A stretch of 64,000 nt of DNA from Rhizoctonia solani (taxonomy: Eukaryota > Basidiomycota > Agaricomycetes > Cantharellales > Ceratobasidiaceae): the NCBI RefSeq assembly GCF_016906535.1, contig NC_057382.1, forward strand, positions 248,001 through 312,000, in the 5' to 3' direction. This document shows positions 37,336 through 50,600 of this stretch, in pieces. The notes beneath the pieces were generated by a model that saw only the letters and a program-made list of their open reading frames with translations, had not been told where the DNA came from and did not search any database. Numbering within the stretch: the stretch's first letter is position 1; the number at the start of each line of letters is the position of its first letter. Both the position numbers and the translations under genes were made by a program.

Positions 37336-38099
37336 ATGGTTTACCGGCAGCTCCTCCATGCTCGCCCTCAAATTGTGCTCCGAGCGTCCCTACCTAGATT
37401 ATACATAGCACCTCGTGGTGCTGCAGCTCGATATTTCGCCTCTGGTACGTCAAGCTATTTAAAAATCACGAAGATAAATCATACTAAATGACTCATAGAA
37501 TTACACACGGCTGATGTACGTACTCGACTGCGTGAGGAGCTCAAGCAGGCAATGAAAGCCAAGGACAGCTTCCGGTCAACTACAATTCGCGTATGTCGCT
37601 CAATCAATCAGCAACTGGCTTTACTTGACGCATACATTCTCTGTTCAGTCTGCTCTAGCAGAGATTACCAATGCGGACAAGGCAAACAAGAGCACTCCAA
37701 TCGCTAATGACAATATCCTCTCATTATTACAAAAATCAATTGCACGCCGAGTAAGTTTTGCTGCTTCCGTTCTGAGTTCTGTGACCATTTAATGTTCAGA
37801 GATAGACAGAGTCGGCTTCCCAATTCCGTTCAGCATCGAGAAATGACCTTGCAGAAAAGGAAGAGGCCGAATGCCAAGTGCTTTCGGGTTTCCTTCCTGC
37901 ACAGCTGAGCGAGGAAGAGATCGAAAATCGATTACGTGAGGCATTTTCGAAACTCGAAAGTACAACTGGGAATCCTGGAGCATTGGTTGGAAAGCTCATG
38001 AAGGCATTTTATGAGACGACAGAACGGGCATCTGTCCAAGCTGATGCCGTGAGTAAGAAAGCGCGGGAGATCATCCAATCAGCCGCTTCGAGCAAGTGA
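37336..38099 (+). CDS. AIM41: YqeY/GatB-type protein, AIM41 homologue (mitochondrial)
   Basis: Four exons, 37336-37444, 37499-37590, 37649-37750 and 37806-38099, all phase consistent and with no sequence errors apparent. The N-terminus (VYRQLLHARPQIVLRASLPR) is rich in Arg and Leu and lacks acids, as in a mitochondrial presequence. The body is the YqeY domain: LREELKQAMKAKD, TTIRSALAEI, then EEAECQVLSGFLPAQLSEEE and a C-terminal helical segment (GALVGKLMKAFYETT). YqeY proteins resemble the tRNA-binding tail of GatB amidotransferase; yeast AIM41 is a mitochondrial protein of unclear role. Length of about 200 residues fits the family. Confidence 0.88.
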
Positions 38100-38287
38100 A
38101 TGATTATCCATTAGTGCCGACTAATAATGCTACAACAATAACACCACCATTCTATAATGTATTCAAGTATATAAAGTTACCCCGCCTTCCGGATAAGCAT
38201 GAATTTCACCTCCTTCGTAGCCTTGCAGGTTTGTCCTTAATCAAGCTCATACAAGTGCATGTCGGTCGCACCATCGGATACTGGCCT

Positions 38288-40126
38288 TCAATATGAGATC
38301 GGTATAGTTGCACAACGAGATTGCACGTAATCCTCCCATGTGACCGGGCTTCCACCTTTTCCTGCACCATGCCAAAGATGATCCAATACTACCACAAACT
38401 CAGAAATTCGCAAGACCATTGTAATTTCACGTAGGAACGAGTTGTTGGTCAATTTACTACGTAAGCTGGCGCGATGTTTCTCTTGACAAGCGGCAACTCC
38501 CGCCTGGGATACGCATTTAGTGATGGGTTTGAGTAAAACTAATGGAAATTTCTTACAAGTACACATGGTATCAGTAAATGTCGCTCCAGCGGGCTTCCGG
38601 CTTCGATCGTATTCCCGAGTTGGACAACTTGTCGAACTGCTGCTTGCACCCGACGGTCCGCCGAATTCACCTCCTTCATTCCCTAAATGATAAAGAGGTT
38701 ATATGGAAGAGAAAGCTGTTTGGTACAAACATACCATAAAAAAGTATATCAGAGCTGCCTGACGCCAGGCTTCCTGCACGGCGACCCTCGCGATGTCCTT
38801 CGTTGGCTCGCCAGTATTCCCGACAACCGGAGTCCAGCTGCCCAGGATTTTTTCAATGTCGCATTGATTATCGTTATTCGAAGCCCTTTCTCCCATCATC
38901 CGCGACGCCCGCTGCGCGTTAATCTCTGCCAATATACATAGAATCTCTGAAGGAATTCCATACACCATTTCGAGAACGCTACTTGGCCTCCTACCGTCGC
39001 ATCCGGGAGTGGTATCATAATGGATCACAGGAGCTATACCGAGAATCATAGCAATAATTGTGTCGTTTACGATGAACTTAATGATTTCATATCGGCTTTG
39101 AGTAGCCTTTGATATGGAGATAGCAAAATCACTCGGCCAAATTTCGGGGGATAGTTTTGCTAATCGCAAGAACGTAGGCGTGCACTGTCGAAATAGAGAG
39201 TACCCGACTGACGTCCCAGATACGATAAATCCTAGGTAAGCTACCTTTAAATGATAGCGGTTAGTGTGGAAGCACAGTTCTCTCGAACAATGATTATACC
39301 AACATCATGCAGTCCACCCAATCGCCCTTCCATCGATGATGCCGGTTCGGTTGCGGTAGATGGTTCCAGCATTTGCTGGCCGAACCGGAAGATCCAGCCG
39401 ACATACTTTTGGCTATTTATACCATTCGTCATATCTTTTAATACTCGGGCACTGAGGTACATCGACCACCGAGTGAATTCGGAATATTCGATGCGCCATA
39501 ACAACCCTTGCTCAACAGGCGTCGAGGGTGTCTTGAAGAGCAATTTCTGTGAGAACCAAACGACTGCATGCTGTTAGTCCTGTAATTTATATACCATAAG
39601 TGACATCTACACACATTGTGATATAATGAATGAAGTTGCATCTTCAAGCATGACAGGATCCGATGAGATATCTCTTGGGATAACAGCTGCAGTCCCAAAA
39701 CTCTGCACTGAGGCACGAACCCCAGGCGATTGGTCGACTTCATCCGTACGTTCTGGTAAGGCGATAAGGCCATCCTAAGAAACAAGAATGTTCAATTCAG
39801 ATCATAGGTTGTTATAAGTTGGGGATTTACCAACGTTGCAGTGGAAGGTGACTTTGCATCTTCGACAGTGCTAGGAGAGGAGTGTGTAAGAAACCCGACA
39901 TTCGTTTTAGTCGATGATTCTCCGTCGTAACCTTGTGTCGAGCTGTATCCTAGACATATGAAGTCTCCTTGAATGCATCTCCTGCAGTGTGGTTTTTGCT
40001 CGTCACATTTCTTTCTCCTTTATATATAAAAGTCGAACCTGGAGACATACGGGACGGCAAGATCAAATTGACAAACCTGCGCTTGCAAGTCAAACAGCCT
40101 CTTGTTGAACGTTTTGGAACAAACAT
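38288..40126 (-). CDS. Zn2Cys6 transcription factor, paralogue 3
   Basis: ATG 40126 gives MFVPKRSTRGCLTCKRR, then an intron at the same place as in paralogues 1 and 2, then RKKCDEQKPHCRRCIQGDFI followed by CLGY. The body has AISISKATQSRYEIIKFIV, LGIAPVIHYDTT, INAQRASRMMGERA and ARVAVQEAWRQAALIYFFM. The C-terminus FVVVLDHLWHGAGKGGSPV matches the other two and stops at 38288-38290. It is separated from paralogue 2 by the XRCC2-like and AIM41-like genes and is more diverged (for example CKRR and RRC in the cluster). DNA-binding regulator of unknown targets. Confidence 0.8.
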
Positions 40127-41580
40127 CAGGTCAGTGGCGGTGTCTGCACCTGATGTCTAAAGCGATGAAGAGCCTTGCCCTCGCAGCCAAGCTTCACAAA
40201 CGCGGAAGGCCGGAGAGATATAGCACCTCAGACACGTGCAGGTTGGGTCACTACAGGGACTAAATCAAGAGCTCGAGTTGCCAAGTCATAGAACGGTAGG
40301 AGATCGAACACAAAGCTACGATGGTTCAGAGGCCTTTTAAAAGTCGTGCAAATGTTTTGTTGGTAGCTGGCGGGTATGGTTTCTTCTGATACGGAATCGT
40401 GTGGCTGTCCAGGAGGACAAATAGACATAAGCTTTCCGTGATCACCGCAATCACATCGTTTACAGTACCTATCTTTGCCCACCAATATGATCCAAATGTT
40501 TGCTTCGTCTGGTGGTGCAAGAAATATATTCGGCACGTTTTGGTGTCATGACATCTACGTGGATTAACTTACACTAGCACACTTCCGGTGAAGGTACCAT
40601 AGTAGCCTTATACTGGGTGCAAACGGAGGTGTCCGTCAAAATATAAGTCTTAGCACAGTTTCTCCTTGAGACCCCATTGATAAAATAAGATCCTGAAATG
40701 GGCCTAAGAATATTACTGGGTAGTCAAACACGTTTATGTATGCGTGATGAGATGGAGCACAAATACCTTCATAGGCACATATACACCGAAAACATGCATT
40801 TTAACTTTGCCTTGATTCGCTCGCTCTGTGCGAACCCTATAGTTTTCTCATCTATCCTCCCGGTCTCTCATTCATTTCGAATACATTTACTAGCTTTGGA
40901 GCGTAGTCATTCACCTGGCACCTAGACTTGCCTTGAAAGATGAGAAATACAGCCGCATCTTACCTAGCTATATGGACAATTTCAAAAACATCTTCGATCA
41001 TGACGACGTTGTCAATCGCATTACAGAGCATAAGCTGGGGTTAGGCTACATTCGTAGGCATAATTTAGTTTTTCTGAAACGGAGAATCACAAATGCCATT
41101 ATTCAGGCCCAAATTGCGAAAGCTTTGTTGCCGGAGAAGCTCAATCTAGTCAACACCCAATGCAGTACGTCACTTCCTGGGATTGTGCTACTTACAGTGA
41201 CACTACGGGATCGCATTTAAAAAATACAATGATACGAGGCTACGCTTCCAAGCGGTACGGGAAAAGTGATATTATTTTTTCTCGGAAAGACATGGAGTAT
41301 TGGGCTATGTAGTTGACCAGTGCTCTGATACGCTCAGTCCCTAGAGAGGCTAGGGTGTACTTCTATACACGATCATCCAACTCGGAGAAATTGGCTATCT
41401 TAGTTTCGACGTTGTCCATTGTTACATTTCGAGGTGTGTCAAGGTAAATGGAGTCTCAATCACATCTTATCAATAACAAATTGATCGATAGTCTTCGGGA
41501 TCTCGGATCGCCTGCCGTGGTGGAGCTAGAGCCTACCACCCCATCTTCGCGAATGCAAGCCGGGATGAAGATCGCACGGG
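40127..41580. other. Intergenic, no supportable gene
   Basis: Includes the promoter of paralogue 3. Two short frames (minus 40228-40536; plus 40933-41220, start MKDEKYSRILPSYMDNF) have no domain or splice support. They may be gene relics, but I cannot name them. Confidence 0.4.
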
Positions 41581-41588
41581 TATATAAA
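41581..41588 (+). promoter_or_regulatory. TATA box of the FGGY kinase gene
   Basis: TATATAAA lies 40 bases upstream of the ATG at 41628, a workable position for a short 5' UTR. Confidence 0.4.
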
Positions 41589-41627
41589 CTGATTTATCGA
41601 CGGCGCGTGACGTGAACGACGTTCACC

Positions 41628-44600
41628 ATGAGCACCTCAACTGGAGAAAAATACTATCTGGGTGTAGATGTGTAGGCCATTCATTCACGTGAGGGTGACG
41701 CAATTTATCAACTAACCTTGACTTGGACAGAGGCACCGGTTCCGCACGCGCTGCCTTGGTTTCGCCTACAGGCCAACTTTTGGCATCGTCCACTCAAGCG
41801 ACTACAACATGGCGTTCTGACACTGACGCTCGTATTTTTGAACAATCTACGACGGAAATCTGGAAACAAATTTGTATTGCTACGCGGGAATGCCTCGCGA
41901 CTGCCAAAGTTTCCCCTTCTGACGTTGCTGGAATTGGGTTCGACGCGACTTGTTCGCTAGCTGTTACTAATCGACAAGGAGAGCCTGTTTGTGTGACTGG
42001 TGGGAAAGAGCTAGGAGGCACGGGAGAGAGAAATATCGTGTTGTGGGCAGATCATCGTGCTGAAGAGGAGGCGGGAATTATCAACTCGAGCGGAGCTGTC
42101 GTATTGGACTATGTCGGAGGCACGATGAGTGTAGGTCCTTTGTGCTTATCCCCAACCAGACATTAACCTTTGATCCACTCAGCTCGAGATGGAGATTCCC
42201 AAAATCCTCTGGCTCAGCAGACACATGTCTCCTGAGAAATTCGCCCAATGCCAATTCTTTGATTTACCCGATTGGCGTACGTCATACCTGCACTCTCATT
42301 GTACCCTTGCCCATCTCATTTCACCCTTACAGTGACGTACAAGTCGACCGGTTCGCAAGCTCGCTCCACTTGTTCTTTGACATGCAAATGCTCGTTTGTT
42401 CCGCCCGGTGCGACCGAGGCAGCACACGGCTGGGTACCCGAGTTTTTCAGGAAGATTGGGCTAGGATCGTTGGTGGATGATGGTTTCGCCGCGTTGGGCG
42501 GATGGGGCGTGACTGCTCCTTCGGACAAGAATGGCGTATGTTCAGCATGATTTGCTCTCATCTACAGAATATTCAATTTCATCGGCGGTTTAGGATCCCG
42601 GAATCGTCTTGACAGCCGGTCAACCTGTTGGACATGGTCTGACGAAACAGGCGGCCGAGGAGCTTGGACTGGTCGAGGGCACGCCCGTAGGAAGCGCTGT
42701 GATTGATGCGTACGTTACTTTACACACGCCTTTACCCAGCCCTCATGTATATTAACTGACGTTGCACAGTTACGCAGGCTGGATTGGTACCGTTGCGGCC
42801 CGGTACAAGACCAAATCTGGGGAAGAACTGAGTCCTGCACCTGGACTTGAGGCGTCTGGTGAGCGGCTGGCAGCTGTGGCTGGGACGAGTACGTGTCATG
42901 TCATTCAGGTGTGTTGCGATGCTGTTGTGATGGAGTGCACTATTGATGCTGTGATGTAGAGCCCCAAGGGAATTTTTGTTCCTGGTGTTTGGGGACCCTA
43001 CAAGGTGTGTAATTAATTTGCGAGATGTATGCGGGCGTTAATGATTTTGGTCAGAATGCTGTGTTCCCTGGGTGGTGGATGAATGAGGGTGGACAGTCGA
43101 GTACTGGCCAGGTGATTAGCACTGCACCCAATCTGTTTTATTTTATTAACTATTTCACATTAGCTCATCGACTTTGTTTTGACCACCCATGCTGCCTACC
43201 CGCGCCTTCAAGCGCTCGCCAAAGAACAGCAAAAGAGTGTGCATGTTGTATTGGCTGAGAAACTCGAAGCATTGAGACTGGAAGCCGGAGCAGATAGCCT
43301 AGTCGAACTAACCAAGGACGTCCATTTCTATCCTGATTTACACGGTCTGTTCCCATTTCCATCCAGCCTTCCAAACCAACTAAAACCGCCAAAAAGGCAA
43401 CCGATCTCCTCTTGCCGACCCACAGATGCGCGGCTCGATCGTCGGTCTCAAGCTCGACTCTGGACTGGGCGACCTTGCACTCAAATTCAATGTCACTCTC
43501 GAAGTACGTCATTTCCCACGTTCATTGTTCCATCGCGTAACTCATACTGGGTACAGGCTATCGCCCTTCAAACGAGGCATATCGTCGAGACTATGAATGC
43601 GCGTGGACATACTGTTCGGTCGATCTTCATGTCTGGTGGACAGGCTGCGAATACCAAGTTGATGCAATTGTGAGTGTAAAGGTTTTCGATATTTTATTGG
43701 ATGAGATGATTTCCAAGAAGGTTCTTGCATATGATTGGCACTATGCACCATGAATCATCATATTTGTTATACTAGATGATCTCCTCTTGTGGAATTATAG
43801 CTTGCGCAGAAAGAATGCTTACGTTTATTTTGCAGGTTTGCGGATACGATCGGCGTTCCGGTTATACTGCCTCAATCCCACTCGGCGGCGGTTGTGCTCG
43901 GCGCAGCAATGCTCGGAAGGTTCGCAGCTGAAGTGGTAGCGATGGGTAAGCACATATTCTAATTCCGGATAGCCATTATATTTCCACACTTGGAATTCCA
44001 TTTATCATTTGGTTGAACATTGGAATGTTCCATTGTTTCTTGAATGTTGGAATGCATCGGAGGCCGAGCATGGGAGAGGGGGATATACCCTGGGTTGGAA
44101 GGTGTTCATTAGAGAAGTGTGACATGCTGCCTGGGATTGATGCCTGTGGGTATACCGTATGCGTATCGGAGGTCGAGGAATGCGCGCGGTAGCGCGGGAC
44201 GCGGCTGCTCGCCCGGTGACTAATCAAATCGGCCAGTCCGAATCCGGCCCGCTGTATGCGCACATCATCACTGCATCGCGTGGATAGGTATATGCGTTAT
44301 GTCATATCGCGTGTAGATCATCCCCAAGCATATTTTTTTTCTCTATCTTACTCTTCCTTCGCAACGCGCCTGTGTTCTTCATTTGAATGATGGGTTTCTT
44401 CTCGGCGGTTGTGACTAACTTATATTGTTTTTGCAGGATCGGATAGGCAATCTTATGCGGACCAAAAAGTGGCGGAAGAGGCGAGTGAAAAGACCAAGGA
44501 GGATCTATGGAAAATTATGGTGCGTTTTCTATTTTCTTTTTCTTTTTTTCTTTCAATGGTTGTGTGGCGCCTGGGTGGCGAGCGGTCAGTCGTCGCTGGA

Positions 44601-45040
44601 TCTCACAATCGGACGGCTGTGCCCGAGCGGACAATGGCCTCGGTAGTGAGCGACCAAGCGCAAGCATATAGCCGGAGGATACTCTTTCAGGCAAGGTGGT
44701 TGCGGATATTCTAGTGCGGGTCGCCTTTGTATGCAGTCTCCGGCGTTGACCGGATCTGATGGTTGCATCGTACCCTCGATATCGCATCACTTTCTCAGCG
44801 CCCTGACCTGTGCATCACTCTTTTTTTTTTTTTCTCACCCGCTATCAAGATACATTGCAACGGATAACTGACAGCACATGTATGTATGTGTAGGTGGAAA
44901 TGACACCGCCCGGCACGGAAGTTCATCCCAAGGCCTCGCCCAAGGAATCCAAACTGCTCGACGCCAAGTATAGCATCTTTTTGGAGGCGATTGATATTCA
45001 GAGGAGGTGGAGACGGGAAATGGCGGCTGCGGGTCAGTAA
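41628..45040 (+). CDS. FGGY-family carbohydrate kinase (D-ribulokinase/YDR109C-like)
   Basis: Start [15 protein letters not shown] at 41628; the first intron (donor 41672) is closed by acceptor GGACAG to give [14 protein letters not shown], the FGGY phosphate-1 loop. Other family marks are [56 protein letters not shown], and the C-terminal ATP-binding part [18 protein letters not shown] with [17 protein letters not shown]. The last exons give [19 protein letters not shown] and a basic end at TAA 45038-45040. The YDR109C/FGGY branch phosphorylates D-ribulose and clears this sugar as a metabolite-repair step; substrate here is inferred. About ten introns, two of them long (43946-44436, 491 nt, and about 370 nt before 44894). 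No frame errors noted. Confidence 0.87.
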
Positions 45041-45114
45041 GGGTTTGGAGCGGTCTGTAGATACAGTATCATGAGAATAGAAGAGTGTAATGAAGTGAGA
45101 AGAGGAAGGAGGAC

Positions 45115-47122
45115 ATGATGAAACATAAAGACAGAGTCATGATAGGAACAAGAAGGCAGCAACATAATGAAACGAGGGCGTCGGCTGCCGTGTCGCGGGA
45201 ACGAAGGACGGGTGGTGTGGACGCGTGTCACGTGGGCGTGGATATGAGCGCAAAGGGGAGGGGGGATTTGCAACCGAAACGAGCAACGTCAATTGAGAAC
45301 TTGGCACGCGCGGAAGTAGTTGAAGCAGTAGGTAGAGGGATTACACTTTACGCCGATGCCCACTGTGGAATGCTGACCCAGCGTCTGTCGTGGTTGGTAG
45401 CTCCTGGGCGTGTGCTTGATTTGTCGAGAGAGAGGTAAGTTTGGGTGTATGGTGGATTTGAGATTGGAGTATTGGTTAATATAGTTCTTGTTGGTTCGTT
45501 GGTTTCGTGGTAGACCCACGTCAACGCCGCCTCCGAGTTCGTATTCTTATTCTTATTCGTGTTCGACCACGCCTTTGGCCTGTTCGAGCGAACATACGAC
45601 ACCTCATTCCAGTCGACCGACGACGCCGACGCCGAGGGGAACACCGATCTACGGACGATTCAGCATGTCTGTGCGTGCATTGCCGGCCGTGCCTGGTGCC
45701 TCCTCTTCGACCACTACGCTATCGCCGCCTGGTTTAGATTCCCGCAGTGCATCCGTATCTTCTCTCGCCACGAACCCTGCGATCCGACCGCTTCCTGCGC
45801 TCCCACCGTCCCACTCCCAGGTGTCCCTCGCCGCCACTACTACGTCCGCTAGCACCGTGCGGCCGTTACCTGTGCCCCAACCAGCTGCGAACATGAACAC
45901 TGCGTCGCTCTTGAGCGTTGACGAGGCGCCGTTGGGGTCGGCTGGGGCTCCGGTTCGAGACCCGGTCGAGGAGAATAGTTGTTTGGGGGATCGGACTGTG
46001 AATGTCCTGGCTCCGCCTCGGACGGTTTCAAATCAGGACCTATCTGGCCATGGGTCCGCGTCTGATTCCCAGCTACAGCCGACAGCGACGACGACAGAGG
46101 CATCGCAGTCGACGGCTACATTACACCCCACCTCGTCCGCATCCCCCGCTTCGTCCGTCCAGCCCTCCCCGACCTCGAACTCGGCCTCGACACAGCCATC
46201 CCCGATCACACCGTCCAGGCCGTCGCCGCTCGCCCGGCTGAACAGGAAAAAACGCCAACTGTCTCGGGACTTGCTCAAGTTTGGCGAGTCGGCTGATTCG
46301 TTGGCTGTCCCCACGCCCTCTGGAGTCGACTTTGAGATGATCCCCCAGCACCATATGCAGACCCAGCAACAACACTTGAGTGGTGCCCAGTCTCCGACTA
46401 AAAATGCTCAGCCCCCGACCCCTGGGAAACCGCCCCGCTTGAACCTCGGTTTATTCTCATCCCGCGCACGCAAAGAGTCCAATGTTGGTGGTGTTGTGTC
46501 CAGCCGACGACCGAGCACACCAGGTAGCGGGGGATTGTTTATGAGGAGTGGGAGTGCGGGGAGCGAGGCCAGTACCACCACCACCGAGGACCCCACATTG
46601 CTCGGCCCCAATGCAAACAGCGTACGAAAACGAGGAAGCACGACGACGGGAATGTTCCGCTCGCCTAGCCCTAGTTCAGGTCCAGGTGCAGTCGGAATGC
46701 GAAAAGCTGCGAGCGCAGGGGCCGGTCCTATCGTTTCTGCCGCTTCCAACGATCTCTCCTCGTCCGCAGCTGGCTCGTCTACCGAGACCCCTGCTTTGAG
46801 CTGCGATAAACCAAATGCATTGGCTCAGCCTACCAAACCTCTGAAGCTTAAATCCCAGGCCCAGGGATTGTTGAACACCGCCATCGGGATCGGGATGAGT
46901 CTGGGTGGCAGAGGGAGCATCAATGTGATGCCTACTAGTCCGTGAGTCCCAGTTTCTGCTAGTGCTTTCTTCTCCAAATCGTTCGTTGGCTGTGTGATAC
47001 TCTCAGAGGCGTTGGCAGTGCCTTTCTTGGTTGGCTGGGGATCACTTTGATTCAATTGTTTCACGGCCTAGATCTACGGATCATCGTCCCATAAACACTT
47101 CATATATTCCTCTTTTGCCCGC
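45115..47122 (+). CDS. Ser/Pro/Thr-rich protein, unknown (possible 5' part of the RhoGAP gene)
   Basis: The first exon, from ATG 45115 to 45434, ends with a helical stretch (ARAEVVEAVGRGITLYADAH ... LTQRLSWLV). A 79-nt intron (GTAAGT...GGTAG, 45435-45513) is phase consistent and opens a long exon to 46941. That exon is dominated by Ser, Pro and Thr, with a basic patch (ARLNRKKRQLSRDLLKFG) and repeated short SP/TP sites, suggesting a phosphorylated, disordered protein. A GTGAGT donor at 46942 joins in phase to 47072 (STDHRPINTSYIPLLPAAG), which meets another donor-like GTACGT. The true 3' end is unresolved. No named domain; the first exon is weakly reminiscent of the end of a BAR-like coil, which I do not claim. 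Confidence 0.5.
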
Positions 47123-47621
47123 GGCCGGGGTACGTCTTTACATAAGGGTGTGGGGGAGACAGACACGTTGTCTCCGTGTGGACAGCGACCGCCTTTATTA
47201 ACTCCTCGTGTCCAACCTGATCTTCCTTCCTCCTCTCCACCGCTGGCGTCGTGGTCATTGCTGCTCACGCCCCCACCAACGTTGATTTACGAAACCTAAA
47301 AAAAGGTCTATTTGGCCAGTTCCCCTATTAGGGGCCTCGTGTCCGCCATATCTGATTTCTTTCCCCTTTTTTTCAACGAGCTTGTTTCACGTTTCTTCAC
47401 ATCTTGTTGAACTATCGCGGTCGAGTTGAACTCTCACCTTGTTGTTATTACGTCGCGTTGGTCATTGTGGCTTTGTTCAAGTTGGAGTTGGGCGGGATTT
47501 GCCCTCGTCCACGACGACTGTTCTACGGCAATTTCTCCTAGTCGCCACGTCCCCCCGTCCTTGTCTTTTCCTCTGGCTATTTGACACGATTTGTCTGATT
47601 TCAAAATAACATCAACTAACC

Positions 47622-50600
47622 ATGCCCCCCAACCTCTTTCGCAGAAGTATCGCCGCTGCGCTCGAGTACATGAGGAACGAACACGACCCACCCCGTCGCT
47701 CTGTTCTGGATGAGAAGCGAGATGAACATGGGGTTTATGGTGCCGAATCGACAGGAGAGGACAATGCGAGGAAAACGATGGAGCGGGATCGAGGGAACAT
47801 GGAGCTAGCAGGTCGCGAGAACATTTGGGCGAAGGATCAGGCGACCGGTCGATTGGCGGCAACGGACTGCGAGAACGCCTCGCCAACGCCAACGAATCGA
47901 GAGAAGATCTGACTCGCAGTTCGGGAGATACGTTTGATGACGAGTCGGATGCTGAGAGTCAAAAGGTCCATGGGCAACCTAGTATTTCGGATTTTGCGTC
48001 CAAGGGCCACAAGGCGAGCTTTTCAGATGCTGGCAAGTCGAGCTTCTCGGATACGGGCGCAACGTCGTCGGGTCCTTCGTCGAGCGTGAATTCGTTGTTG
48101 TCTAATCATACCAATACCGGGACCAGCGCGCACACTGATGCGGATGACCATCCTTCGCATGCCGTAGATACGGGCAGCACAGACGACCATCTCGTTGTCC
48201 ACGACGAGGAAGATCAACATGAAGCCGACGCCTCGTTTAGCTCCGAGCCCTGCTTCGATCAGGCCTTTTCGTTTAATCCCTCGGCCAGACCCCAACCCCG
48301 CGCGGCTCAAGATCCGGACAAGCGTGTGTCGACGGCGTCGAGTCAGCGCACGTTGACGGCCTGGAACACGGGCGGGTTCGTATTCCCCAACAATAACGCC
48401 AATGCCGAGCAGCAACAAGGTGGTGCTCCCCTGGCCCGACTCCATACGACCGATGGGAACCTGGATGTCGAGCACGAGGTTGAATCCGAGCCTCTCCCCA
48501 AGCCTACTCCCCGTCCGGCCAGACTGGGTCAACTGGCCGGGTCGCTCAAGCGTCGGAGCGCGTCGATGAGCATCCTTTTACCGCCCATGATGAGTCCCAG
48601 AAGCCCCGGTCCCGAAAGCGAAGCGTCCAGTCCTGGTCTGATGCCTACGTCGCCCCCGCCGCCTATGCCTACCCGACACGCCCATTTTGATGGCGCGGTC
48701 ACCGACTCGGAGGGAACTGCCCCCGTGCGCAAACGAAGCCGTCGAGTACCCGGCGGGATCAAGGGCAAGATCGCGGCTTGGACTGCAGCGGCGGACCCGC
48801 AGCACCGACCGAAAAAACATACGAACCGCGAGGCCGAGCCGCGTCGCTCGGATTCTCCGCACCACCAAGGATACCCGTATTCCCATTCGCCAGCGTCGGC
48901 GCCGGCCCTACAAGTCCACACGCATGTTCATATCCCACAGCTCCCCGCCGCCGCCCAGACGCCGCTCATGTCGATCGCGGCGCTCGCTCCTGCCGCGCGG
49001 GACCTTGCGCTCGGCGTCGGAAAGCGGGTCGAGAAGTTTTACAGGGCGAGAAGTGCGAGCGGGGCGGGCCACGAACAGCGTCCGTCCTTGGGCGGGATGC
49101 GAACGACGTCATCGACCGGGCGCGGCGCACACACCAACGCCCATGCCAACACCCACGCCAACACGATCGGACTCGGACTGGGCGTCGAGCCTGTCTTGTC
49201 TGCGCCCCTTCGGCCTGCTGTGCCCGGTGCGTCGGGTCTGGTGTTTGGGCGCGCGCTGGAGGATCCGAGTGTTCCGCGCGACATGGACGGCTGGACGGAT
49301 GAAATTTTGGGCGTGAGGCGGTGTGTGGGGTTGCCTGTCTTTGTGTCACGCAGTGTGAGGCATTTGGAGCGCTGGGGAGGCGACGAGGAAGGGCTGTTTA
49401 GGTGCGTTTCCGTCAGGGGGAGTTGAGAATTCGAGTTGGTACTGATGGGTCTTTTTTGGGTGAATAGGATTTCGGGGCGGCCGTCGCATGTGTCGAGGTT
49501 GAGGGCCGAGTTTGATGCGGGTGCGGATTATGATTTGTACGAGATTCCGCCGAGCGATTTGGATCCTCACGCCGTGTCGTCGTTGTTCAAGGCCTACCTG
49601 CGACAACGTGAGTATATACACGAGTTACTTTTGATCGACCTGTACTGATTTTATAATGTGGTAGTTCCCGAGCCCATTTTGACCCGGGCACTCAAGGGTC
49701 AATTCGACATGGCCATGACTGCTACGGACAGCACCTCCAATGCTTCGTTTGACATTTCTAAACTCCCCACTAGTATGACCTCGTTTGGCGAGTCATCTGA
49801 AAATATGCGCTCGTTGGACGACGCGCTCTTGGCTGATATCAAGGTCCTCATCGACCACTACCCCAAGCCAACTATAACCTCTTGCACGAGCTCTGTCATT
49901 TATTGCGATACCACCGAACATGCGCACACGACCAAGATGCCGATCGGGAACTTGCTTTTGCTGTTTTGCCCGACGCTGGGGCTCAGCGCTGGGTTCTTGA
50001 AGTGTTTGGTCGAAGGGCAGGATGTGTTGTTCGAGTGGGGGAGAAAGCCGCCTGCTGAATCTTTGCTTCCTGTGCCGTTGGCCCTCGATCGACCAAAACG
50101 TCGGTTTCGACTGTGACTGGGCCCACGACTTCGCCCGGACCGTCCAAACATGCACCGTCGGCCTCGACTTCGGCCGCACCCTCGTCGATTCGTTCGATCA
50201 AATCGCCATTGGCGATTTCGACTGATATGTCTTCCCCTCGTGCGCGAGCTCAAACGACCACCAGCTCGGGCCCGCCCAGTCGCGCGTCGATGTTCTTCCC
50301 GAATCTCCCCAAACGGCCGTCTATCAGCCGTTTGTTCGGCGTCGGCAACTCGAACCACGACTTGATCAACTCGGCTCCGCGAGAGTCTCGTCACTCGAGT
50401 AGTTCTAGCGAATCGTACATGACGAGCGACGACGATGACCAGCAACAGGTCGCCCAGTACGCCAACCCAAAGCGACAGACCCGTCCGCCGCGTGTGTCGC
50501 TCGATATCCCAGACGGGAGCTTTGCCCCTTCGTTGAGTCCTACCAAGGACGCACCCGAGACCGAGGCGGAATCGGGGCATCGCCGTCGTCTGCTAGCGCC

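Noticed and set aside
48023..48921. Minus-strand frames opposite the RhoGAP N-terminus
   Set aside because: Arg- and Gly-rich mirror images of a Ser/Pro-rich coding exon; the plus frame carries the RhoGAP domain.
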